Program-made: the position numbers and the translations under genes | The notes under the pieces: model-generated | Seen by the model: the letters and a program-made list of their open reading frames with translations, nothing else | Databases searched by the model: none | Told to the model about the DNA's origin: nothing | Shown here: in pieces, positions 1-7,179 of the stretch | Layout: each line of letters begins with the position of its first letter | Numbering within the stretch: position 1 is the first letter of the stretch | Source of the DNA: CAYQMF01 sp964418595 | Lineage (GTDB): Bacteria; Planctomycetota; UBA1135; UBA2386 | Reading direction: 5' to 3' | Length of the DNA: 10,887 nucleotides | NCBI GenBank assembly: GCA_964418595.1 | Contig: CAYQMF010000168.1 | Span: 1-10,887 of the forward strand

Positions 1-635
1 TCACCAAGGGCCAGTACTCGCCGACCTCCGAGCAGGGCAAGGTCAGCAAGTCGACGCCGATCGGGTCGGTCGACTACCCGTTCCGGCCGATCGCGCTGGC
101 GCTCGGCGCGGGCGCGACCTTCGTGGCGCGCAGCGTCGACATCTTCCAGGACCACCTGGAGGAGACGATCAAGAAGGCCGCCGCGCACCCCGGCACGGCG
201 TTCGTCGAGATCTATCAGAACTGCAACATCTTCAACGACGGCGCCTTCCGCAGCTTCGCCGAGAAGGCGGCGCGCGAGGACCGCACCGTGCGCCTGGAGC
301 ACGGCAAGCCGCTGGTGTTCGGCGGCGAGGTGAAGAAGGGGATCCGCTGGTCGGCGGAACATCGTCCGGAAGTGGTCACCCTCGGTGAGAACGGCGTGAC
401 GGAGCGCGACCTCATCGTGTGGGACGAATACAGCGAGGATCCCGCGCTGGCGATGGCGTTCGCGTCGCTCGCGGAGGCGACGATGCCGGTGCCGATCGGC
501 GTGTTCCGCACGCGCGTGAAGCCCTGCTTCGAGGAGGGCGTGCACGCGCAGCTCGCGCAGGCGAAGGCGAAGAAGACGGAGACGTTGGACGAGCTGCTGC
601 GCGCGGGTGACACCTGGGTGGTGGGGCAGGGGTAG
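1..635 (+). CDS. korB: 2-oxoacid:ferredoxin oxidoreductase, beta subunit (3' part; KorB/2-oxoglutarate type)
   Basis: This is the C-terminal ~210 residues of a thiamine-diphosphate-dependent beta subunit; the 5' end lies outside the window and the first whole codon is at base 3. The family oxidises a 2-oxoacid plus CoA to acyl-CoA and CO2, reducing ferredoxin, together with an alpha subunit that would be expected upstream. Seen directly: the opening KGQYSPTSEQGK segment, then STPIGSVDYPFRPIALALG, and HPGTAFVEIYQNCNIFNDGAF, which are strong hallmarks of KorB-type beta subunits. The tail (GVFRTRVKPCFEEGVHAQ) also fits the family's C-terminus. The four-cysteine and TPP-binding parts are not visible here. 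Substrate preference for 2-oxoglutarate over pyruvate is inferred from resemblance to KorB proteins. It ends with TAG 132 bases before the next gene and appears to be the last gene of its operon. Confidence 0.93.
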   Translation, partial: TKGQYSPTSEQGKVSKSTPIGSVDYPFRPIALALGAGATFVARSVDIFQDHLEETIKKAAAHPGTAFVEIYQNCNIFNDGAFRSFAEKAAREDRTVRLEHGKPLVFGGEVKKGIRWSAEHRPEVVTLGENGVTERDLIVWDEYSEDPALAMAFASLAEATMPVPIGVFRTRVKPCFEEGVHAQLAQAKAKKTETLDELLRAGDTWVVGQG

Positions 636-660
636 GGCCTGCGGGCCGACCTCGCGCCAC

Positions 661-676
661 GCCTCGCGCGCGAGGC
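661..676. repeat. Perfect 16-bp palindrome after korB
   Basis: GCCTCGCGCGCGAGGC is a perfect inverted repeat 25 bases after the korB stop. As RNA it would fold as a GC-rich stem, but there is no T-run after it, so it is not a canonical intrinsic terminator. A second hairpin, GCCGGC/GCCGGC with a 5-base loop, lies at 698-714. Either could help end korB transcription or bind a dimeric protein, but GC-rich palindromes arise often in such DNA. The rest of 636-767 shows only the TACACT element listed separately. Confidence 0.4.
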
Positions 677-738
677 TGACCGGGGAGGCCCAACCGTGCC
701 GGCCACGCGCCGGCGCGCCGCGCCGACCGGGAACGCGC

Positions 739-744
739 TACACT
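739..744 (+). promoter_or_regulatory. Possible -10 element (TACACT) for the gene at 768
   Basis: TACACT, preceded by GCGC, ends 23 bases before the ATG at 768. No TTGACA-like -35 is visible at the expected distance. It fits a TAnnnT pattern also seen before the genes at 1851, 3589 and 4135, which is the main reason to call it. A start about 6-8 bases downstream would give a short leader containing the GGAG at 758-761. Confidence 0.4.
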
Positions 745-767
745 CCCCGCGACCCTCGGAGCCCTCC

Positions 768-1829
768 ATGCACCGCCATCTCTTCCCCGTCGTCCTCGCG
801 GCCTCGCTCATCCCCTCCCTCGGCGCGCAGACCCTCGTCGCCCCCGCCCACTACGCCAACCACGAGGGCACGACCGCCAGCTCGTACCCGTTCTCCGGCA
901 CCGCGTTCCCGATCCGCTACCAGCAGATCCACACGGAGCCGTCCGGGGCCGCGCGCCTCATGCGCTGGATCGCGTTCCGCCGCGACTCGCGCGGGCCCGA
1001 CCCGCGCTTCGCGCCGCGGCAGGTCGACCTCGACGTGTGGATGGGGCACGGGTCGCACGCGAGTGCGAGCGCGAGCTTCGGCGCCAACTACCTGGACACG
1101 CCGCAGAACGTGTTCGTGCGCAAGGTGGTGAGCACGCCGGACTGGTCGGGGCTGGCGCGCACGTCGCCGGCGCCGTTCGACTTCCCGCTGCTCCTCGACA
1201 CGCCGTTCCTGCACGACGGCGTGCGCGACTGGGTGTGGGAGGCCAACGTGTTCGGCGCGAGCGGCGCCGGCACGGTCGTGCTGCTCGACGCGGTCTCGTC
1301 GGGCATGAACCTCGTCATCCCCGCCGACTACGAGCTGCAGGGCTTCGGCTGCACGGTGAACGGCAGCGAGATGCTGCTGCGGTCCGGCTCGTCGCTGCAG
1401 GCGTTCCCGGTGAACGGTTGGATCTACGACTGGGCGGCGTCCGCCTGCCCGGCGTCGTCCCCTGCGGCGCTCTTCGTCGGAACGGTGAACCCCAACCTCC
1501 CCTTCCCCGGTCTGTGCACGAACGTGTACGCGCTGCCGCTGTTCGACATCGGGGGGACGAGCGACGCAAACGGCGCCTTCGACCCGCTGCCGCCGACCTC
1601 GCCGCTGCCGCGCAGCAGCTACCACCAGAGCATGGTCGGCGCACGGCTCGAAGCCCAGGTCGTCGCCATCGACTCGACCGCCGGCCCGCGCCTCGTCGCG
1701 AGCAACGGCTGCTCGACGATCCTGCCGCCGTGGACACCGACCATCGGCATCGCGCGGCTGTACCAATCGCCGACGGTCGCCCCGACCTTGTCGACGATCA
1801 CCGGCGTGCCGGTGGCGATCGGGTTGTGA
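768..1829 (+). CDS. Secreted protein of unknown function
   Basis: 353-residue protein; I do not recognise its family. The ATG at 768 is chosen over an upstream ATG at 696 because it puts a signal peptide at the N-terminus (MHRHLFPVVLAASLIPSLGA, then Q-T) and has GGAG six bases upstream; starting at 696 would add 24 Arg/Pro-rich residues before it. The mature part is rich in Ser, Thr, Pro and aromatics, looks beta-rich, and has only four cysteines (in GFGCTV, ASACPA, GLCTNV and SNGCST), which could form two disulfides outside the cytoplasm. There is no TM segment or obvious C-terminal anchor after the signal. It reads like an extracellular or periplasmic structural or binding protein of the kind common in planctomycete genomes; that is inference. 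It stands as its own unit, with the next gene starting 21 bases after its stop behind a separate candidate -10. Confidence 0.85.
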   Translation: MHRHLFPVVLAASLIPSLGAQTLVAPAHYANHEGTTASSYPFSGTAFPIRYQQIHTEPSGAARLMRWIAFRRDSRGPDPRFAPRQVDLDVWMGHGSHASASASFGANYLDTPQNVFVRKVVSTPDWSGLARTSPAPFDFPLLLDTPFLHDGVRDWVWEANVFGASGAGTVVLLDAVSSGMNLVIPADYELQGFGCTVNGSEMLLRSGSSLQAFPVNGWIYDWAASACPASSPAALFVGTVNPNLPFPGLCTNVYALPLFDIGGTSDANGAFDPLPPTSPLPRSSYHQSMVGARLEAQVVAIDSTAGPRLVASNGCSTILPPWTPTIGIARLYQSPTVAPTLSTITGVPVAIGL

Positions 1830-1834
1830 GCGCG

Positions 1835-1840
1835 TAAGGT
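1835..1840 (+). promoter_or_regulatory. Possible -10 element (TAAGGT) for the gene at 1851
   Basis: TAAGGT, preceded by CGCG, lies between the TGA of the previous gene (1827-1829) and the ATG at 1851, leaving 10 bases. If it is a -10, the transcript would be almost leaderless. Alternatively the AAGG is a weak ribosome-binding site with an over-long spacing of 11. The similar element before other genes here favours the promoter reading. Confidence 0.4.
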
Positions 1841-1850
1841 CGACCGCTGC

Positions 1851-3551
1851 ATGCAGCGGGTCGGCTGGTCGGCGGTGGCGGTAGGGCTCCTCGCGCTGCT
1901 GGCTTTCGTGCCGGCGCTCGCCGGCGACTACGTGGCCGACGACCTGCAGCTCGTGCGCGGCAGCCCGGCGTTCGCGGGGATCGCGCACCTGTGGGACGCG
2001 GTGCGCGCGCCGTTCTGGGGTGATGAACTCGGCTACTGGCGGCCGCTCACCAGCGGGCTCCTGTGCGTGGGGCACGCGCTGGCCGGCGGCGAGGCGTGGG
2101 GAGCACACGCGATCGCGCTCCTCGCGCACCTGCTGGCAGGCGCATGCGCGGGGCTTTCGGCGCGCGAACTGACGGGCGACGCCCGCGCGGCGGTCGTCGT
2201 CGCGGGCCTGTTCCTCCTGCACCCGGTGCAAGTCGAGCCGGTGGCGTGGGCGTCCGCGCTCGGCGATCCGCTGGCGGGGGCGGCGAGCCTGTTCGCACTG
2301 TGGCGCTGGCTCGCTTGGCGGCGCGCCGCGCGGGGGCTGCCGGTGTCCGCCCTCGTCGGGCTTGGCCTTGCGCTGGGCGCGAAGGAGAGCGGCATGGCGA
2401 CCGTGGGGCTCTTCGTGCTCGCGGAGTGGCTGGTGCCCGCACCCCGCGGCCGCGCGCCGCTGCGCGCCTGGGGTGGCGTCGCCGTCGTGGTCGTCGCGTA
2501 CGTCGCGCTGCGCATGCTGGCCTACGGCGACCCCGCTGCCGGGTTCGACCGCGGGCGACTCGACCTCGGCTTCGATGCCGGTCAGGCGATCGGCCTGCGC
2601 GCGTACCTCGCGGCACGCTACCTCGGGGTGCTCGCGGCGCCGTTCGATCTCGGCCCGTACCGCTCCGTCCCGGCCGACCCGCGCCTGCTCGCCGCGCCCG
2701 TGCTGGCTTCGTTCGCCGCCGTCGTCGCCTTCCTGCTCCTCTTTCGTCGGGCGCGTCGCACCGCGCGGCACGCGGCCGCGCTGGGCCTCGCCGTCATCGC
2801 GGCGGCGCTCGCCCCCGTCGTGCTCCTGCCGGCGAGCCTCGGGCCATGGCCCGTCGTCGATCGCTACCTGTATCTCGCGACCTTCGGCTGCGCGCTGGCC
2901 CTCGGGATGGTCCTTCGCGCACCGCGGCTGCCCGCCTGGACCGCCCCGGTCGTCCTCGTCCTGGCTGCGGGCGCGTGCGCGCTCCACGTGCCCGCCTGGC
3001 GCACGCACGCGCGCGTGGTCGAGGGCGCACTGCGGCAGAGCCCCGACCATCCGCTCCCGCACTACATGCACGGCGTGCTCGAGCAGGAGGCCGCAGGCGC
3101 CGACCGCCGGCGCTACGCGACCGCGCGCGCGGCGTTCGAACGGGCGCGCGACCTGCTGGCGCAGCCGCAGTACGCGCGGCACCAACTGATCGCCACGATC
3201 GGCCCCGACATCGCGCTCGGTGCCGCGTACTCCGCCCTCTTCGGCGGGCTCCTGCCGTACGCCCAGGTGCGCGGTGAGTTCGAGGCCGTGACGCGCGCGT
3301 TCCCCGCGGTCGCGCGCGCCGCGTTCGGCCTCGGCGTGTGCTACGCGGAGGGTGGCGACGTGCCGCGCGCGGAGATCGCCTTCCGGCGCGCCGACGACCT
3401 CGACCCACAGCCCAACCACGCGCTTGCGCTCGCCCAGCTCTTCGCGCGCGCCGGCCGGCCCGACGACGCCCGCGCCTGGGCGGAGACCGCGCTCGCACGT
3501 GCGCCCGGGTACGGGCCGGCGGTGGAGTTCCTGGCGCGGTTGCGGCAGTGA
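1851..3551 (+). CDS. TMTC-like GT-C membrane glycosyltransferase with C-terminal TPRs
   Basis: 566 residues. About the first 390 form some 10-11 hydrophobic segments; the rest is soluble and TPR-like (clearest at residues ~485-566, with ARAAFGLGVCYAEGGD and the following helices). Motifs in order match the TMTC/prokaryotic O-mannosyltransferase-like pattern: an acidic pair D30-D31 in the first extracytoplasmic loop (the position of the GT-C catalytic Asp), YWRPLT at 62-67, HPVQVEP at 124-130, a Lys-Glu in LGAKESG (178-179) and DRYLYL at 337-342. Known of the family: GT-C enzymes move sugars from polyprenyl-phosphate donors to acceptors on the outer face of the membrane, and eukaryotic TMTCs O-mannosylate proteins. 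Donor and acceptor here are unknown. The ATG at 1851 starts directly before the first hydrophobic segment. It may act on exported proteins such as its neighbours, but this is only suggested by position. A related GT39/PMT-like assignment is the main alternative. Confidence 0.82.
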   Translation: MQRVGWSAVAVGLLALLAFVPALAGDYVADDLQLVRGSPAFAGIAHLWDAVRAPFWGDELGYWRPLTSGLLCVGHALAGGEAWGAHAIALLAHLLAGACAGLSARELTGDARAAVVVAGLFLLHPVQVEPVAWASALGDPLAGAASLFALWRWLAWRRAARGLPVSALVGLGLALGAKESGMATVGLFVLAEWLVPAPRGRAPLRAWGGVAVVVVAYVALRMLAYGDPAAGFDRGRLDLGFDAGQAIGLRAYLAARYLGVLAAPFDLGPYRSVPADPRLLAAPVLASFAAVVAFLLLFRRARRTARHAAALGLAVIAAALAPVVLLPASLGPWPVVDRYLYLATFGCALALGMVLRAPRLPAWTAPVVLVLAAGACALHVPAWRTHARVVEGALRQSPDHPLPHYMHGVLEQEAAGADRRRYATARAAFERARDLLAQPQYARHQLIATIGPDIALGAAYSALFGGLLPYAQVRGEFEAVTRAFPAVARAAFGLGVCYAEGGDVPRAEIAFRRADDLDPQPNHALALAQLFARAGRPDDARAWAETALARAPGYGPAVEFLARLRQ

Positions 3552-3573
3552 TCGCGCCCCTGCGGCGCGGCGC

Positions 3574-3579
3574 TACCAT
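3574..3579 (+). promoter_or_regulatory. Possible -10 element (TACCAT) for the gene at 3589
   Basis: CGCTACCAT ends 9 bases before the ATG at 3589 and lies 23 bases after the previous TGA. There is no Shine-Dalgarno sequence in this gap, which fits a near-leaderless transcript. The ATG overlapping the element (3578) is out of frame with the gene. Same TAnnnT pattern as at 739, 1835 and 4116. Confidence 0.4.
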
Positions 3580-3588
3580 GCCCCGCCC

Positions 3589-4098
3589 ATGAGCAAGCGC
3601 CGCATCGCCCTGATCTCCACCGGAGGCACGCTGGAGAAGACCTACGACGAGTTCGCGGGCGTGCTCGAGAACAAGTTCGCGGTGCTCGAGATGATGCTCG
3701 GGTCGATGCAGCTCGAGGGCGTCGACGTCGTGCGCGTGCCGCTGATGAATCGCGACAGCCTCACCATGACGGCTGCCGACCACACCCTGATCGCCGAGAC
3801 GGTCGGCGCGATGGCGACGCTGCACGACGGGGTGGTGATCACCCACGGCACCGATCGCCTCGCCCACACCGGTGAGCGCATCGTCGAACTGCTCGGCAAG
3901 CCGCGCGTGCCGATCGTGCTCACCGGCGCCATGCGGCCCTACGTGATGCGCACGACGGATGCGATGCAGAACCTCACGGAGGCGATGCTCGCGGTGCAGC
4001 TCCTCGAACCCGGCGTCTACGTGGCGATGCACAACGTCGTCCTGGCCTTCCCCGGCGTCGTGAAGGACAAGGAGCGCGGCACCTTCCGACGTGCGTGA
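3589..4098 (+). CDS. Single-domain L-asparaginase-like protein
   Basis: 169 residues, about half the ~330 of classical type I/II asparaginases; it corresponds to the N-terminal Rossmann-like catalytic domain only. Visible motifs: ISTGGTLE (Thr14, matching the nucleophilic Thr of the TGGT motif), THGTD with T88-D89 (matching the second catalytic Thr-Asp pair of E. coli AnsB), and TGAMRP at 112-117. By eye alignment, the Lys of the second triad (AnsB Lys162) falls near residues 136-140, where no lysine is present. The C-terminus (VVKDKERGTFRRA) resembles the natural end of stand-alone short asparaginase-domain proteins, so truncation is unlikely. Family reaction: asparagine to aspartate plus ammonia; activity on asparagine is uncertain here. 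No signal peptide, so cytoplasmic. The start at ATG 3589 is chosen because the open frame upstream overlaps the previous gene and has shadow composition. Confidence 0.85.
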   Translation: MSKRRIALISTGGTLEKTYDEFAGVLENKFAVLEMMLGSMQLEGVDVVRVPLMNRDSLTMTAADHTLIAETVGAMATLHDGVVITHGTDRLAHTGERIVELLGKPRVPIVLTGAMRPYVMRTTDAMQNLTEAMLAVQLLEPGVYVAMHNVVLAFPGVVKDKERGTFRRA

Positions 4099-4115
4099 TG
4101 CAGGGTCGGACCCGC

Positions 4116-4121
4116 TAAGGT
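4116..4121 (+). promoter_or_regulatory. Possible -10 element (TAAGGT) for the 4135-10234 operon
   Basis: CGCTAAGGT ends 13 bases before the ATG at 4135, inside the 36-base gap after the asparaginase-like gene. It is the only candidate promoter for the three coupled genes that follow. GATACT at 4125-4130 is a second TAnnnT-like option but would leave only 4 bases. The GTG at 4120 overlaps this element, one reason not to use it as the start codon. Confidence 0.42.
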
Positions 4122-4134
4122 GTCGATACTCGCC

Positions 4135-7100
4135 ATGATGACGACGATCCGTACCCTGGCGCTGGCCCTGCTCGGCCTGCCGCTGCTCGCCCAGACCGAG
4201 ACGACTGCGACGCCGGCGGCGCTGCGCGCGCGCCTGCCCGAGAGCACGACCCTCGTCGAACGCGGCGACGAGTTGCGCTGGGAGCTGAGCGAAGGTCCGA
4301 GCCTGCGCATCGTCGACGTCGAACGCGAGGTCGCGACGGTGGCGGTGGAAGGCGCGAGGGTGCGCGTGGCAGCGGCGATCTTCCGCAGCGACGCAGCGGC
4401 GGCGCTGAAGACTCTCCCGGCGCTCGTGCACTTCGCCACGGGCGCCGGCCTCGACCTCACCGGGCTCACCTACGGCACGGCCCCGCTGCTCGGCGCCCAC
4501 CTGCGCGGTGAGGCAGCGATGGTGCTGCCCGAGGGCGTGGCGCGCGCCGTCGAGCCGGCCGATGGGCGCACCGCGCGCACGCGCTCGCGCGCCGTGCGCG
4601 ACGCTGCACACGAGACGGTCGCCGCCCTGGCCGGCGCCGGGCTCGACCCCGATGCCCGCGAAACGCTGGCGCGCGCGCTCGAGGCGCTGCACCTGCGCGA
4701 CGTGCAGGCACCGCAGGGGGACGGGGCCTTGTCGCCGAGCTTCCTCCGCCTCATGGTGCGGCACGGCTGGCTCGGGCAACTGAAGCTCGGCGTCGACTTC
4801 GGGGCCGTGGTCGAGAGCCTCGCGGTCGCCGAGACCCACGAGCCGGCCCGGCGCTTCGCGGGCGAAGGCCTGCGCATGGAGCGCCTGGCCGACGCCTTCG
4901 GGCCCACGGCGATCGTGCTGCGCACGCCGGCGCGCGCGGGCTACGCCGTCGATCTCGCCCCGCCGCAGTTCTTCGATGCGCCGCGCGGGCTGGTCGCCGT
5001 CGTCTGGTTCGCCCCGGATCAGGACCCGCTCACCGCCGCCACCGACGCGATCACCGCAGCCGAGGTGTTCCTCGGCGAGGTGCGCCTCGCGTCGTGGTCC
5101 CGCGCCGGAGGCTTCGTGGCGGACGGCAACGCGTGGGCGACGGCCCTGCCCGAGTCGGTGCGCGAGGGACGCGGCGATCTCGCACAGGGTGCGCTGCCCC
5201 CGTACGTCGTCGTGCCCGGGCTCGGCGGCGAGGTGCGCCTGCTCGCCGTCGCGGCCGGCACGCTGCGACCGCCGGCCGACGGTTCGCCCGCCGAGGTCGA
5301 GCGCTTCTTCACCGACGCTGCGCGCGTCCTGCCCGACGCCGGCCACCTCGACCTGCTCGGCGAGTACCTGTTCCGCTACACGTTCGACAGCCCCGACCCC
5401 CGTCATCCCCTGCTCGTCGGCGACCAGAAGCTCAACGGCGAGATCCACCAGACGGCCGCGCAGACCATCGGCACCGTACTGGGCGGGATCGTGCGCGGCG
5501 ACTGCGATGACCTCGCGGAGGTGTATCTCGCGATCCTGGAGCGGCAGGGCAAGCACGGCCACCTCATGAGCCTGCCGCGCCACTGCGCGATGTGCTGGGT
5601 CGAGCCCGGCGCGCAGGGTCAGGTCGCGCGCGTGCTGCAGACCGGTCCGCCGATGCAGTTTGTGGGTGACGACGTCGCGCGCAGCCTCTCGGCCGCGTAC
5701 GCGCACTTCGCCAACGGCGAGGTCGTCGACCCCAACCAGCTCGGCATCCTGCTGCGTTTCTCCGGCGAGAACGTGCGCACGCCCTACGTGCTCGGCTGGC
5801 GGGTGTACGCGGAGCCGAAGTACTCCGCCGTGATGGAGGACGTGCAGCGCGACTGGCACTTCCACACCTACCGGCACGGCTACGAGAAGATGAAGGCGCT
5901 CGTCGCCGCCGGCGACGACGACAACGCCAACTATCGCGAGCTGTCCGGGCTGTGCCAGGCGACGGGGCAGTTCGCGGCGTCGGCGGAGTACCTGGCGCAG
6001 GCGATCGCGCACGTGCACGAGCCCGATGCGCGCGTGAACCTCGCCGTCGAGCGCGTCAACGATCTCTTCGAGAGCGGCCAGCGCGACGCGGGTCGCGCGC
6101 TGGTGAACGAGATCCTCGTCGATCTCCTGCCCGCCGCGAAGGAGGCGCTGGGACCGTCGGTGCCGGCGCTGGGGCAACACCTCGCGGCGGTGATCCTCAA
6201 CACGCGCGGCAACGCCGACCTGGCGCTGCGTGTCGTGCAGGACACGATGCTCGACGAGACCAACCGCCGCCTGCTCGCGTGCTACCGCTACCTCGGGGCG
6301 CGCGACTTCGACGTGCAGGAGTGGCACGGCCACCCCATGTGGGTGCAGAGCCGCGACCTGCTGCAGGGCTTTTCAGGGATCCTGCTGGGCATCCTCGACG
6401 AGGGCGGCCCCGCGTTGGCGGTGCGCGCGCGCAACGAGCTGCAGACGGCCGAGAGCTGGCTCGCGGTGGTGGCCTTCCGGGCGCCGCTCGAAGCAGGGGA
6501 CCTGCTGGACGCGTACGCGATCGCGGCGCGCTACTGGAAGGTCGTGCTCGGCGAAGCGCGCTTCCGCGCCGTGCTCGCCGCGGCGGAGGCACCGACCGGC
6601 AAACCGGTCGCGGAGCAGCGGCGCGTCGGCTACGCGCAGCTCCTCGACGACCTGCCGTGGATCTCGATCAGCACGGCGTTCTGGCTGTCCGAGCTGCAGG
6701 ATCTGCTCGGGCGGGACGCGGACGGTCTGGACGCGGGGCGGGTGCGGGTCGTGGCGCGCGCGGCGTTGGCGGCGCGCGACGCGGCGCGCCTGCGCGCGCT
6801 GCACGGTCCGCGGCAGGACACCCTGCTCACGCTCGCGGAGCTGAGCCTCGCGCTCGTCGACCAGGACGAGGTCGCGCTGCGCGCGCTGTTCACCCGCGTG
6901 CGCGAACTCGACGACAAGATCCTCCGCGACCTCGTGACCCGGTGGCTGGGGCAGACGGCGCGCTTCTGGCCGCTGCCGTGGTTTCAGCGCGTGCTCGCGG
7001 TCTGGCGCGCGGAGGTCGACTTCAAGCCGTCGTACTTCGGCATCGGTTGGGCGGCGGTGCTCGGCAAGGCGCCGGCGCACGCGCTGGCGGCGGGGCGGCT

Positions 7101-7179
7101 CGCCGCCGAACGGTTCGGCGACGACGAGGCGTTCCGCGCCGAGCTGGCCTTCATGCAACGCCTGCTGGGGGACAAATGA
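4135..7179 (+). CDS. Exported transglutaminase-like protein with helical-repeat C-terminus
   Basis: 1014 residues from ATG 4135 (an ATG at 4138 is equally possible). Signal peptide: MMTTIRTLALALLGLPLLAQ, probable cleavage after LLAQ or LLA. Residues ~25-440 show no domain I can name. At 455-490 is the recognisable core: GDCDDLAEVYLAILERQGK with Cys457, followed by RHCAMCWVEP with His483 and the W-x-E trait. This matches the transglutaminase-like/papain-type cysteine core (GxC...LL...HxW-E), although the Cys-His spacing of 26 is short. A third catalytic residue cannot be fixed; the Asp pair in FVGDDVARS is a candidate. From ~595 to the end the sequence is helical, with TPR-like segments (NYRELSGLCQATGQFAASAEYL and beyond). 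The family includes peptidases and cross-linking or deamidating enzymes; the reaction here is unknown. The TGA overlaps the next ATG (ATGA at 7176-7179), indicating translational coupling. Confidence 0.85.
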   Translation: MMTTIRTLALALLGLPLLAQTETTATPAALRARLPESTTLVERGDELRWELSEGPSLRIVDVEREVATVAVEGARVRVAAAIFRSDAAAALKTLPALVHFATGAGLDLTGLTYGTAPLLGAHLRGEAAMVLPEGVARAVEPADGRTARTRSRAVRDAAHETVAALAGAGLDPDARETLARALEALHLRDVQAPQGDGALSPSFLRLMVRHGWLGQLKLGVDFGAVVESLAVAETHEPARRFAGEGLRMERLADAFGPTAIVLRTPARAGYAVDLAPPQFFDAPRGLVAVVWFAPDQDPLTAATDAITAAEVFLGEVRLASWSRAGGFVADGNAWATALPESVREGRGDLAQGALPPYVVVPGLGGEVRLLAVAAGTLRPPADGSPAEVERFFTDAARVLPDAGHLDLLGEYLFRYTFDSPDPRHPLLVGDQKLNGEIHQTAAQTIGTVLGGIVRGDCDDLAEVYLAILERQGKHGHLMSLPRHCAMCWVEPGAQGQVARVLQTGPPMQFVGDDVARSLSAAYAHFANGEVVDPNQLGILLRFSGENVRTPYVLGWRVYAEPKYSAVMEDVQRDWHFHTYRHGYEKMKALVAAGDDDNANYRELSGLCQATGQFAASAEYLAQAIAHVHEPDARVNLAVERVNDLFESGQRDAGRALVNEILVDLLPAAKEALGPSVPALGQHLAAVILNTRGNADLALRVVQDTMLDETNRRLLACYRYLGARDFDVQEWHGHPMWVQSRDLLQGFSGILLGILDEGGPALAVRARNELQTAESWLAVVAFRAPLEAGDLLDAYAIAARYWKVVLGEARFRAVLAAAEAPTGKPVAEQRRVGYAQLLDDLPWISISTAFWLSELQDLLGRDADGLDAGRVRVVARAALAARDAARLRALHGPRQDTLLTLAELSLALVDQDEVALRALFTRVRELDDKILRDLVTRWLGQTARFWPLPWFQRVLAVWRAEVDFKPSYFGIGWAAVLGKAPAHALAAGRLAAERFGDDEAFRAELAFMQRLLGDK

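Noticed and set aside
738..3419. Very long minus-strand open frame (893 residues)
   Set aside because: It lies opposite genes with clear families (TMTC-like protein) and is Arg/Glu/His/Gly-rich without motifs. Long antisense frames are expected in high-GC DNA.
3352..3588. Upstream extension of the asparaginase-like gene
   Set aside because: It would overlap 200 bases of the TMTC-like gene with Arg/Pro/Ser-rich residues, while ATG 3589 directly precedes the conserved ISTGGT motif.
4080..4134. Possible frameshift removing a second asparaginase domain
   Set aside because: The protein ends as short stand-alone family members do, and only 36 bases separate it from the next signal peptide, so there is no room for a lost domain.
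2794..6333. Minus-strand open frame of 1179 residues
   Set aside because: It spans three well-supported + genes and their intergenic gaps; the composition is that of a GC shadow with no recognisable domain.
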